From: Clostridiales bacterium
GTDB lineage: Bacteria > Bacillota > Clostridia > Christensenellales > CAG-138
Assembly (NCBI GenBank): GCA_013824375.1
Contig: PNNR01000056.1
Location: 1 to 34,187 of the forward strand
Reading direction: 5' to 3'
DNA: 34,187 nucleotides
The notes below the pieces were generated by a model, which saw nothing but the letters and a program-made list of their open reading frames with translations, was not told where the DNA came from and searched no databases. The position numbers were made by a program, and so were the translations under genes. Of this stretch, positions 10,410-18,979 are shown in pieces (positions within the stretch are counted from its first letter, which is position 1; every line of letters begins with the position of its first letter).

Positions 10410-11726
10410 TTACGGCGCGGCAGTCGTCCGCGCGGCGACGACAGCTTCTATATCCCACGTGCCCAGCGAGAGCTTCTTGAGCAATACCCGCTTGACGCTT
10501 TCGTCGATGCGCGCCTGCGTGAGCCGCCCGTCCGCCGCGGCGGTGTTGAGCGCCTCGACGATTGCCTGCTGCTTCTCGCTCACCGCGCCGCAGATGATCA
10601 CATCCCCGCCCGCAAGCAGGAAACGCACCGCAGCGTCACCGACCTCGTAACGCGTCGTCAAGCCTTCCATGCGGAAGTCGTCGCTGATGATGAGGCCGTC
10701 AAACCCCATCTCACCGCGTAGAAAGTCCGTTAAAATCGGTTTGCTCATCGAGGCGATGTCCGTGCTATCCAGTGCGGGATAGAGCACATGGCCTATCATG
10801 ATCGCGTCCACGCCGCTTTCGATCGCGCTCACAAACGGCACCAAATCGTAACTCCGGAGCGCTTCGAGCGGCTTGTCCACGACCGGCGTCACCGCGTGGG
10901 AATCCTCGGTTGTGCCGCCGTGCCCCGGAAAGTGCTTCGCGCAGGACAGGCAGCCGCCCGCGTGGAGACCGTCAATAATCGCGCTGCCGATGGCGGAGGT
11001 AATGCTCGCGTCCTCGGATATGATGCGCGTTTCAAGGAACGTGTCCATCGGGTTTTCGGAGATATCCAGCACCGGAGCCAGGTCGATATTGATGCCTACG
11101 CTGACGAGCTTCGCTCCTATCGTCTGAAACTGCTGCATGGCATAGTCCGCATCACGCCGCCGCCCGAGCGAACGCGCGGAGACCGGCTGTGGATTCCAGC
11201 GGAAACGCACGACGCTGCCGCCTTCGACGTCTATGCCGACCAGCGGCGGAATGTCGTTGTTGACTCTCTGCGCAATCCGCGCGGTCAAGGCTTTTGTCTG
11301 GCCGAATCCACCGTCGTTGTTACCGCTCTTAACGTTTGAGCCGTACAGTACCGCGTTGCCAACCGAGTAATTGCCCCAGATTTCTTGAAACGGGTTCTGC
11401 ACATCCGTCGTGCCGGAGAAACCAAACATGACAAGCTGACCCAGTTTTTCCTGCATGGTCATGGTCTTCATGTACGCTTCGACCCATTCCTCATCCGTCA
11501 CGGGAGACGGCTGCTGTGTGGGCGTCGGTTCCGCTGTCGCGGTTGCCTCCGGCGAAGGAGTCGCGGCGGATACGTCCGGCGTGGCGGCCTGTCCATCCGG
11601 CTCCGTTTTCCAAACGTCGTAGTGCAGCGCGGGGATCACACCAAACAACACGCCAGCGCCAAGTCCAAGTATCAGCGCAAGCGCCATCAACACAAAAAAT
11701 ATCTTTTTAAACGCGTTACCGAACAA
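10410..11726 (-). CDS. nagZ: Beta-N-acetylhexosaminidase, GH3 (NagZ-like), membrane-anchored
   Basis: KHFPGHGGTTEDSHAV, IMIGHVLYPALD, LIISDDFRM motifs; N-terminal TM. TTG start at 11726 chosen because GGAG lies 7 nt upstream; ATG at 11771 and TTG at 11816 are alternatives. Confidence 0.9.
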   Translation of the reverse strand: MFGNAFKKIFFVLMALALILGLGAGVLFGVIPALHYDVWKTEPDGQAATPDVSAATPSPEATATAEPTPTQQPSPVTDEEWVEAYMKTMTMQEKLGQLVMFGFSGTTDVQNPFQEIWGNYSVGNAVLYGSNVKSGNNDGGFGQTKALTARIAQRVNNDIPPLVGIDVEGGSVVRFRWNPQPVSARSLGRRRDADYAMQQFQTIGAKLVSVGINIDLAPVLDISENPMDTFLETRIISEDASITSAIGSAIIDGLHAGGCLSCAKHFPGHGGTTEDSHAVTPVVDKPLEALRSYDLVPFVSAIESGVDAIMIGHVLYPALDSTDIASMSKPILTDFLRGEMGFDGLIISDDFRMEGLTTRYEVGDAAVRFLLAGGDVIICGAVSEKQQAIVEALNTAAADGRLTQARIDESVKRVLLKKLSLGTWDIEAVVAARTTAAP

Positions 11727-11846
11727 TAGCGTACTCCGTTTCCAACTCTTCAATTCCAAGCTGCAGTGCATTCCGCGAGTTGAGCGTATGCATGTACACA
11801 GTGGAAAGGTAAACAAAACAATCGCGCCGATGCGTGATTTTCATTT

Positions 11847-11876
11847 ATTATACCTTTTTTCTTAAAAAAAAGTAAA
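11847..11876 (-). promoter_or_regulatory. Sigma-A-type promoter for nagZ-like gene
   Basis: Minus strand TTTACT-N18-TATAAT. Confidence 0.6.
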
Positions 11877-11997
11877 CCTCGCGTTGTGAAACGCAACACA
11901 ATTCAATCACTTGTTAAAAAGAAGCAGTAACCTCTCGTAAAAAGCGAATCAGCCCCGCTTATTTTCATCGCCGGTGACCGGCAAAGCCGCATTTGCC

Positions 11998-12027
11998 TTG
12001 CAAACCACCGTCAAAGCGTACTACAAT
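11998..12027 (+). promoter_or_regulatory. Sigma-A-type promoter for M3 peptidase
   Basis: TTGCAA-N18-TACAAT about 60 nt upstream of ATG 12091. Confidence 0.55.
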
Positions 12028-12090
12028 AGCTATATATCCGCCGGTTTTCCGCGCGGAAATCATTTGAAAACGGGAGCGAAACAGCGAACG

Positions 12091-13803
12091 ATGGACAACA
12101 TGACAAACGTACTGACAATGGATAACTTTTCGAAGATCGAATATAAGCGTCCGGACATGGGCGCGCTTAAAAAGAAGCTCAAATCGCTGCTCCGCGCGCT
12201 GAAAAAGGCGAAATCCTATGAGGAAGCGCGCGCAGCGTATCTCGCCTCGCAAACAGAAACCGGCCATCTTGAGACAAGCTATGTCGTGGCGAGCATCCGC
12301 AACACGCTGGATACCACGGACAAGTTCTACGACGGCGAGATGCAGTTCTTCAACCGCGCCGTGGCACAGCTGATGCCGCTGAGCAAAGCCTTTACCGAAG
12401 CGCTGCTGCGTTCGCCGTATCGCACGCAGTTTGAACTCGAGTTTGGCAAGCAGCTCTTTACGCTCGCCGAGATCGACCACAAGACCCAGAGTGTGAGGAT
12501 CATCCCCGACCTGATTCTGCAGGGCAATCTGGAGAACGTCTATAAAAAGACCACCGCCGCCTGCAAAACCATTTTCCGCGGCAAGGAGGTCAACTTCTAC
12601 GGTCTGCTCAAGCACATGGAAAGCCCCGACCGCGAGGAGCGCAGGGAAGCATACCTCGCCTGGGCGAAACTTTACGAAGGTATCTCCGAGAAGCTCGACG
12701 CGCAGTACGACAAGCTCATTAAAGTCCGCATCCGCATGGCGAAAAAACTGGGGCTGGCGGATTATACCGCGCTGGGTTACCTCAACATGCACCGCGCGGA
12801 CTACGGCCCCGCCGAAGTCGCGCGCTTCCGTGAGCAGGTGCGTACCGTCATCGTGCCCGCGGTCGCAAAACTGCGGGAAGCGCAGGCCAAGCGCCTCGGC
12901 GTCGAAAAACTCAAATATTATGATGAAACCTGCATCTTCCCGGACGGCAACGCGGACCCCGTCGGCGGTGAGAGCGTGCTCATCCCCATCGCGCAGCGTA
13001 TGTACCGCGAGATCTCGCCCGAGACCGGAGAGTTCTTCGACTTTTTGTCCGGTCACGGCCTGTTTGACCTGGAAACGCGCCCCGGCAAGCACCTCGGCGG
13101 TTACTGCACATATCTGCCGGACTACAAGGCGCCGTTTATCTTCTCGAATTTCAACGGAACCGCGGCGGACGTCAACGTGCTCACGCACGAGGCCGGCCAT
13201 GCGTTTGCGGGCTATACCGCCATGCGCAGCCAGCCGCTCTCCGTCTTTCTGAGCTCCACGAGCGAAGTCAACGAGATCCACTCCATGACGATGGAGCATT
13301 TTGCGTATCCGTATCTCAAGGACTTCTTCGGGCAGGACAAGGTTGACAAGGCGAAATACGCCCATCTTGCCGCGTCGCTTGCGACGATTCCGTATCTCGT
13401 GAGCGTTGACGAGTTCCAGCACCGTGTCTATGAAAAGCCCGCGATGAGCGCGAAGGAACGCAGGGCGGTCTGGCACGAGATCGAAGAAAAATATCTGCCT
13501 TGGCGGGATTACGACGGCGTGCCGTTCCTCGCGGAAGGCGGATTCTGGATGCAGAAGCAGCACGTCTTCCTCTATCCGTTCTATTATGTGGACTACGCGC
13601 TCGCGCAGGTCTGCGCCTTTGAGCTGTACGGCAGGATGAAGCAGGATCACAAGGCTGCGTGGGAATCCTATCTCGCGCTCTGCCGCGCGGGCGGAAGCAA
13701 AGGGTACTTCGATCTGCTCAAGATAGCGAATCTCGATATCCCGTTTGAAGACGGCAGCGTCGAGAAAGCCGTCCGCCATGTCATTAACGAACTCGCTCTG
13801 TAA
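12091..13803 (+). CDS. M3 family oligoendopeptidase
   Basis: HExxH zinc motif in NVLTHEAGHAFAGY; EVNEIHSMTMEHFAYPY; typical M3 length. Exact start among nearby ATGs (12091/12100/12118) uncertain. Confidence 0.93.
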   Translation: MDNMTNVLTMDNFSKIEYKRPDMGALKKKLKSLLRALKKAKSYEEARAAYLASQTETGHLETSYVVASIRNTLDTTDKFYDGEMQFFNRAVAQLMPLSKAFTEALLRSPYRTQFELEFGKQLFTLAEIDHKTQSVRIIPDLILQGNLENVYKKTTAACKTIFRGKEVNFYGLLKHMESPDREERREAYLAWAKLYEGISEKLDAQYDKLIKVRIRMAKKLGLADYTALGYLNMHRADYGPAEVARFREQVRTVIVPAVAKLREAQAKRLGVEKLKYYDETCIFPDGNADPVGGESVLIPIAQRMYREISPETGEFFDFLSGHGLFDLETRPGKHLGGYCTYLPDYKAPFIFSNFNGTAADVNVLTHEAGHAFAGYTAMRSQPLSVFLSSTSEVNEIHSMTMEHFAYPYLKDFFGQDKVDKAKYAHLAASLATIPYLVSVDEFQHRVYEKPAMSAKERRAVWHEIEEKYLPWRDYDGVPFLAEGGFWMQKQHVFLYPFYYVDYALAQVCAFELYGRMKQDHKAAWESYLALCRAGGSKGYFDLLKIANLDIPFEDGSVEKAVRHVINELAL

Positions 13804-13843
13804 AGCCGGATTGTCTGGCTGCAACAGTTTCGGAATATCTCCG

Positions 13844-13878
13844 CAAAAAAACCTGCGACAATTGTTGCAGGTTTTTAT
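13844..13878. terminator. Bidirectional terminator between M3 peptidase (+) and PlsY-like gene (-)
   Basis: AAAAAAACCTGCGACAATTGTTGCAGGTTTTTAT: stem with T-runs on both strands. Confidence 0.7.
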
Positions 13879-13956
13879 AATGGTATCGCAGACTGTTTGT
13901 CCGCATGAATCATTCGTATACAGGAGACCCCGTCGCAAGCGAAATGCCGAAACATG

Positions 13957-14595
13957 CTATTCGGACAGGTGTTCCATTTGTTCGGTTTTGTTTTGATCCC
14001 GCGAAAAAAGAGGGATTTTCGCGTCACGCCAGTTTCTGAACCCTACCAGCAGAGCGATGAGCGCGCAGCCAACCTTGATGGAAAGCGTGTTTTTCATCAA
14101 TATGGCAGCCAGCGCGAACGCGGAAAAAGCCGCGATGGTGCGCCGTTCGTTGATATGAAGCGGCAAGAGCAGGGTGATGAGATATGCCGCCGCCAGCACG
14201 AACACCACCAACTGTCCGGGTACCAGCGCAAGCAAAACGCCAAAACTGGCCGCGATCCCCTTCCCGCCGCGAAACCGTTTCAGCGGCGAAAACACGTGCC
14301 CCGCAACAGGCGCGAGCATGACGGCCGCAAACGCGGGGGAATCCGGGGACACGACGCGGCTGGCCAGCAAAACGGGTAAATAACCTTTGAGGATGTCCAA
14401 CACGAGGCAGCAAATGCCGACCGGCACGCCTCCGTATAGAAACGCATTGTATGCGCCGGGGTTTTTATCTGCGCTGACGTGTGTCACGTCAACGCCTTTG
14501 AACAGTTTTGGAATATATGCGCTGTAGAGCACGGAGCCGGAAGCAAACCCTGCCACAACGCAGATTAGCGTGTTAAGGACTTCTTCGGCTGCCAT
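13957..14595 (-). CDS. PlsY-like glycerol-3-phosphate acyltransferase family protein (divergent motif 1)
   Basis: LDILKGYLPV and APVAGHVFSPLKRFRGGKGIAASFG match PlsY motifs 2 and 3; motif 1 reads SADKNPGAYNAF. Start 14595 or 14604. Confidence 0.85.
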   Translation of the reverse strand: MAAEEVLNTLICVVAGFASGSVLYSAYIPKLFKGVDVTHVSADKNPGAYNAFLYGGVPVGICCLVLDILKGYLPVLLASRVVSPDSPAFAAVMLAPVAGHVFSPLKRFRGGKGIAASFGVLLALVPGQLVVFVLAAAYLITLLLPLHINERRTIAAFSAFALAAILMKNTLSIKVGCALIALLVGFRNWRDAKIPLFSRDQNKTEQMEHLSE

Positions 14596-15715
14596 ATGCG
14601 CCATCCTTTCCCGCGCGCAGGATCTCGCGCGCAATATCGTCCGCAGCCCGCGCGTTGACGCGCAGACTTTGCATGTTACGCATTGTTTGCTGAGCCGCCT
14701 CATTGTCCAGCAAAGCCAGCGCTGCATTTACCGCCGCATCGGGCGCGAACGCGCGGCTCGCAAGCCCCAATTGCTCAAAATAGGCCGCATTGCAGGTTTC
14801 GCAGCCCGGGATCGGTGCGGTCAGAACCAGCGGCACCTGCTTCACCGCCGCTTCCGTGCAAGTAAGCCCGCCGGGTTTGGTCATTAGTACGTCACAGGCT
14901 TCCATCCAGAGCGCGACCTGATCCGTGTAACCGATCACCCGAAGCCGTCCGTCCTGTGAAAAGTGTTTCTGAAGGTGTCTTTTTAACGATTCGTTGCTGC
15001 CGCACAGAGCGGCAACCGATACTCCCTCCGGCGCGTGTTTGAGCAACTCGCGCACCACGGCGGCCATCCTGCCGCCGCCCATGCTGCCGCCCATAACCGT
15101 GATCAGCCGTGTGCCCGGCGCGATGCCGAGCCGCTCCCGTGCGGTGATTTTCCCTTGCTGAGCCCGCGCCGTGCGCCGCACGGGGATGCCGTAAGGCAAA
15201 AGTTGCTCGCGTGGCACCCCTTTTTTCAGGAATATTTCGGATATCCGCTCAGACGGTGTAAAATACACGTCCGGACGCGTTTCTTCCCAGAAAGGGCTGC
15301 AGGTATAATCCGTCATAACGGCAAAAAACGGGATTTTGAGCATTCCGCGACGCCTGAGGTATGTCAGCGTTTCCGCCGGGTAAAGATGCGAAGTCACGAC
15401 CGCGTCATACTCACCCTGCCGGATATGCTCGCCCAACAACCCCGCATATTTTGCCTGCGCCCAGTAAACCGGTGATCGCCCGTTTCGCGAACTGATCGCA
15501 TTCGCTATCCGGTACGCTGCGCCAAACAGATGCGGCGCGAACACTGCGGAGCGGATATACGCGTTAGCCGTTTTCAGCGCAGCGCGTTCGCTTTTGAGAG
15601 ATATATGGTCAAGCATCGTACAATCCGCGCCACAGGCGGCAAGCGCCTCCCTCAGCGCCTCTGCGGCCGTGTTGTGTCCTTGACCCATCGAGCAGGACAA
15701 GATGAGTACCTTCAT
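14573..15715 (-). CDS. MGDG synthase/UgtP-like GT28 diacylglycerol glycosyltransferase
   Basis: MKVLILSCSMGQGHNTAAEALREAL..., VMTDYTCSPFWEE, TKPGGLTCTEAAVKQVPLVL; GGGGGGAG Shine-Dalgarno. Confidence 0.88.
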   Translation of the reverse strand: MKVLILSCSMGQGHNTAAEALREALAACGADCTMLDHISLKSERAALKTANAYIRSAVFAPHLFGAAYRIANAISSRNGRSPVYWAQAKYAGLLGEHIRQGEYDAVVTSHLYPAETLTYLRRRGMLKIPFFAVMTDYTCSPFWEETRPDVYFTPSERISEIFLKKGVPREQLLPYGIPVRRTARAQQGKITARERLGIAPGTRLITVMGGSMGGGRMAAVVRELLKHAPEGVSVAALCGSNESLKRHLQKHFSQDGRLRVIGYTDQVALWMEACDVLMTKPGGLTCTEAAVKQVPLVLTAPIPGCETCNAAYFEQLGLASRAFAPDAAVNAALALLDNEAAQQTMRNMQSLRVNARAADDIAREILRAGKDGAYGSRRSP

Positions 15716-15749
15716 GTCTCCCCCCTTTTTTCACCGTTGAAATGTCATT

Positions 15750-17105
15750 TCACCCCGCCTTTGGATGCGATCTTTCCCAAAGTTTCGCTGCTACCGGCGC
15801 CCATTCCTCTGCGCGCTGTATGCATCTGCCGCAATAATCCCTCGCGTCTTCCGGTGCGCGCACTTGTGTCGAATGCGAGCTCGTGCGTTCCACCATATCC
15901 CTCAGCATATCGGGATTGTCCAATACGGGGCACGGGCGCAGCATATTTTCGTTAAACGGCTGATTCGCGTGATACTGCATGAAAAGCGGGCTGCGAAGCG
16001 CTTCCAGCAGCGTTTTCTCGCGGATATTGGAGTCCGAGTAATGTACAAACGCACAAGGTTCGATTTCGCCGCCGGCGCTGATGTGCAGGTATCCCCGCCC
16101 GCCCGCAACGCAGCCTTTTACGGATTCGCCGTCATTCCAGAAGTCGATGGTAAACAACGGTTTGGTTTTTCGATATCCGCGCAGCTTTTCATACATCTGC
16201 ATTCGCTGCTCCGCGTTTACCATGAGCTCCGGCATGGCATTCTGCCCGACGGGCATATAGGTAAAGAACCAGGCAAATTTCGCGCCCCAGTCCAGGATGG
16301 CGTCAAAGTATGCTTCGCTGCTGACTGCGTCTATGTTTTTACTCGTATAGCAGCAGGATACGCCGAAGAGCAGCTTCTTTTCCTTCAAAATCCGCATCGC
16401 CCGTATCACGGCATCATATGTCCCTTCACCGCGCCGGAAATCCGTCTCCTGCTTGAACCCCTCCACGCTGATTGCGGGAATAAAATTCTTCACCCGGAGC
16501 ATATCGTTGACAAACGATTCGTCGATGAGCGTTCCGTTCGTAAACGCCAGAAACGCGCATTCCGGGTGTCGTTCGCAAAGCGTGATGATGTCCTTTTTTC
16601 GTACCAGCGGTTCACCGCCGGAGTAGATGTAAATGTAGCAGCCGAGTTTTTTGCCTTGTTGAATAATGTTTTCCAGTTCGTCAAGTGAAAGGTTCAGTTG
16701 ATTCCCGTATTCGGATGCCCAACAACCGACGCAGTTAAGATTGCAGGCACTCGTCGGATCTACAAGAATCGCCCACGGAATGTTGCATCCGTACTTTTTA
16801 CGGCTTCTGTCCTTCCTTCCGATGCTTACGAGCGATCCGTTGATGACGATCGTTTCAAACAGCCGCTGCCGCACGCCTGCATCAATGTCCGTCCATAAGC
16901 TCACCAGCAACTGATGCCAATTGCTGTTTTCGTCTTCGAACACCTTTCGTATCGCCTTGGATTGTCTCGTGACCGCATTGCCCCTGTCATGTTTTTCCAA
17001 CCAGTCCAGCACCTTTGGCACATTTGTGATCGGATCGCTGCTCATATAGGACAGCACTTGCCGATAGACGAATGCCATGATGCCTTCCGTTATCGTTCTA
17101 ATCAT
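15750..17105 (-). CDS. Radical SAM protein with C-terminal Cys-rich (SPASM-like) region
   Basis: DPTSACNLNCVGCWASEYG (CxxxxCxxC-type 4Fe-4S site in CNLNCVGC), YSGGEPLVRK, CVAGGRGYLHISAGGEIEPCAFVHYS, CGRC. Start 17105 favoured over 17111 by GAGAGG spacing. Confidence 0.9.
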   Translation of the reverse strand: MIRTITEGIMAFVYRQVLSYMSSDPITNVPKVLDWLEKHDRGNAVTRQSKAIRKVFEDENSNWHQLLVSLWTDIDAGVRQRLFETIVINGSLVSIGRKDRSRKKYGCNIPWAILVDPTSACNLNCVGCWASEYGNQLNLSLDELENIIQQGKKLGCYIYIYSGGEPLVRKKDIITLCERHPECAFLAFTNGTLIDESFVNDMLRVKNFIPAISVEGFKQETDFRRGEGTYDAVIRAMRILKEKKLLFGVSCCYTSKNIDAVSSEAYFDAILDWGAKFAWFFTYMPVGQNAMPELMVNAEQRMQMYEKLRGYRKTKPLFTIDFWNDGESVKGCVAGGRGYLHISAGGEIEPCAFVHYSDSNIREKTLLEALRSPLFMQYHANQPFNENMLRPCPVLDNPDMLRDMVERTSSHSTQVRAPEDARDYCGRCIQRAEEWAPVAAKLWERSHPKAG

Positions 17106-17354
17106 GTTCATCCTCTCTTTCCGGCTCGTTCACCTTTTTGCGCTTTTACTCTTTTGTCATCCGCCGAATGGGCTCTCCTTCTGTATAACGTTTTCGTCAA
17201 TTATTGTGCGAGCTACGTTTTCGCGACGTATACCAAAGCAGTCTGTCGATAATCCCGTATTCTGTTCGTTTGCCAAGGCGGTCACTCAACATTTCGATTT
17301 TTTCATCAAGAGTTGCTAAAAAATATGGTTCTGCTAGACATGATCAACTAATAT

Positions 17355-17382
17355 ATTATACGTCTTGCTTAATCCCCGTCAA
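17355..17382 (-). promoter_or_regulatory. Strong sigma-A-type promoter for the radical SAM operon
   Basis: Minus strand TTGACG-N16-TATAAT, leaving a ~240-nt 5' leader. Confidence 0.7.
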
Positions 17383-17666
17383 CACAGTACGTTTTTCCGC
17401 TTGTTTATGATCACCTCGCTCTGTTTCAGAATATTACTCTAGCCTTTCATTTTGATTGACACACAGTTTGAGGATTTATATTTGCGTTGATCTAGTTCGT
17501 CTCCAAATCGCCACGTCAAACTAGCCATACACTGTCCATTCGAGTATTAATTTTTTATAGTGCCTGTGTCAGTTTGGCGGGCACGCTGCGCAGGGCGCTT
17601 TCGCTGAATCGCGTAAAAATCCATACGTCCATAGATGTAAACAAGTTGTGAGTTTTGGCGTTTCGA

Positions 17667-17696
17667 TTGAATCAGGGTGATTTGTTATGGTATCAT
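17667..17696 (+). promoter_or_regulatory. Promoter for LCP family gene
   Basis: TTGAAT-N18-TATCAT with extended -10 TGG. Confidence 0.5.
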
Positions 17697-17747
17697 GGTT
17701 GCGCTTTATTGAATAAACTCAAGCTGAAATAAATGAGGAGTACTACC

Positions 17748-18869
17748 ATGTCAAAAGTCATGAAGATTGTGCTAATCGTTCTGTTGGTGATTGTGCTGGC
17801 AGTGGTTGGCCTCGGTGTATACGTGCTCGCAAACATGCGTGCGGACGCTGTGGAAACTGTTGAAAAGCCGGTTGATCTTTCCATCAACACGACTGAAGAG
17901 CCGGAACTTGAAACCATCGAAACAGGCGACCCGACTCCTACCCCCACGGCAATGCCGATCTATCAGGAAGAAGCCAAGCATGAGAGCATCGTGAATATTC
18001 TTCTGATCGGTACCGACTCGCGCTCGGTAGCCGAGGTTCAGGATGCGCAGGGTCGTTCGGATACCATGATGCTTGCATCAATCAACACAGAAAAAGGCAC
18101 CATCACGCTCGTTTCTTTCCTGCGTGATTCCCGCGTACACCGCATCGGCAAGAGCGGAAGATTTACGTTCTATAACCGTCTTAACGGCGCATACAGCGGA
18201 GGCTACGGCGGCGGCGGCCCCGGCGAGCTGATCAACACACTGAACGAGAATTTCAAGCTCGATATTCAGGAATACATCAGCATCGGCTTTGATGGCTTTG
18301 CGGCGTTGATCGACAAGATCGGCGGGCTCGATGTCGATTGCGATGAAGCTGAAATCAACTTCATCAATCACCGCATCACCGCAGGGTTCGTCAACGAACC
18401 GGACATCGTGCTCAACGCAAAAACCATCAAGGAAGACCCGGGCGTGCTCCATCTGGACGGAGCGCAGTGCCTGATCTACGCGCGTAACCGCCACACAGGC
18501 GTTGACGGCGGACAGGGCAACGATTATGACCGCGTCAACCGCCAGCAGGAGATCATTCAGCTCATTTTCAACAAGGTGACCAAGGAGATGAATGAGCAGA
18601 GCGTGCTCGCGCTGATCTCGTTTGCAACAGGCTATGTCTCGACGAACATGTCGATCGACACCATGAGTGAACTGGCTAAAATTCTGCTCACCAAAGGCAT
18701 GACATTCACCAAGACGTCGATCCCCGTTCCTGGCACTTATCATAACTACGTGGACGAGAGCGGCACCGAAACCAGCTTGCTGGAGTTCGATATTGACGAA
18801 ACCGCGGCTGAGCTGAATCAGCTGATCTACGGCGAATCGTTCGTCCCCACACCAACACCGGCGCAATAA
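17748..18869 (+). CDS. LytR-CpsA-Psr (LCP) family protein
   Basis: GAGGAG Shine-Dalgarno; N-terminal TM; NILLIGTDSRS, SDTMMLASINTEKGTITLVSFLRDSRV, RQQEIIQLI. Confidence 0.93.
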   Translation: MSKVMKIVLIVLLVIVLAVVGLGVYVLANMRADAVETVEKPVDLSINTTEEPELETIETGDPTPTPTAMPIYQEEAKHESIVNILLIGTDSRSVAEVQDAQGRSDTMMLASINTEKGTITLVSFLRDSRVHRIGKSGRFTFYNRLNGAYSGGYGGGGPGELINTLNENFKLDIQEYISIGFDGFAALIDKIGGLDVDCDEAEINFINHRITAGFVNEPDIVLNAKTIKEDPGVLHLDGAQCLIYARNRHTGVDGGQGNDYDRVNRQQEIIQLIFNKVTKEMNEQSVLALISFATGYVSTNMSIDTMSELAKILLTKGMTFTKTSIPVPGTYHNYVDESGTETSLLEFDIDETAAELNQLIYGESFVPTPTPAQ

Positions 18870-18883
18870 TAACCTGTGTATCA

Positions 18884-18920
18884 AAAGACCGACGCGCACT
18901 ATCTGCGCGGCGGTCTTTTT
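18884..18920 (+). terminator. Terminator downstream of LCP gene
   Basis: AAAGACCGACGCGCACTATCTGCGCGGCGGTCTTTTT. Confidence 0.7.
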
Positions 18921-18964
18921 CTCGCAAATTTCATGCAAGATACTACTCTCGCGTGTCTCATTCA

Positions 18965-18973
18965 TGCTATACT
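18965..18973 (+). promoter_or_regulatory. Extended -10 TGCTATACT with hexamer ending 6 nt upstream of ATG 18980 (leaderless candidate)
   Basis: TG-C-TATACT-AGGCGC-ATG; no Shine-Dalgarno. Confidence 0.55.
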
Positions 18974-18979
18974 AGGCGC

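Noticed and set aside
11965-13938. 657-aa minus-strand ORF antisense to the M3 peptidase
   Set aside because: Mirror ORF produced by GC-rich codon usage opposite a clear M3 gene; no recognisable domain, Arg/His/Val-biased composition.
17197-17292. Spo0E-like small phosphatase in the radical SAM leader
   Set aside because: Length and helical look are similar, but the SQELD signature is absent, so kept only as an unassigned leader ORF.
18078-18965. 295-aa minus-strand ORF antisense to the LCP gene
   Set aside because: Shadow ORF opposite a well-supported LCP gene.
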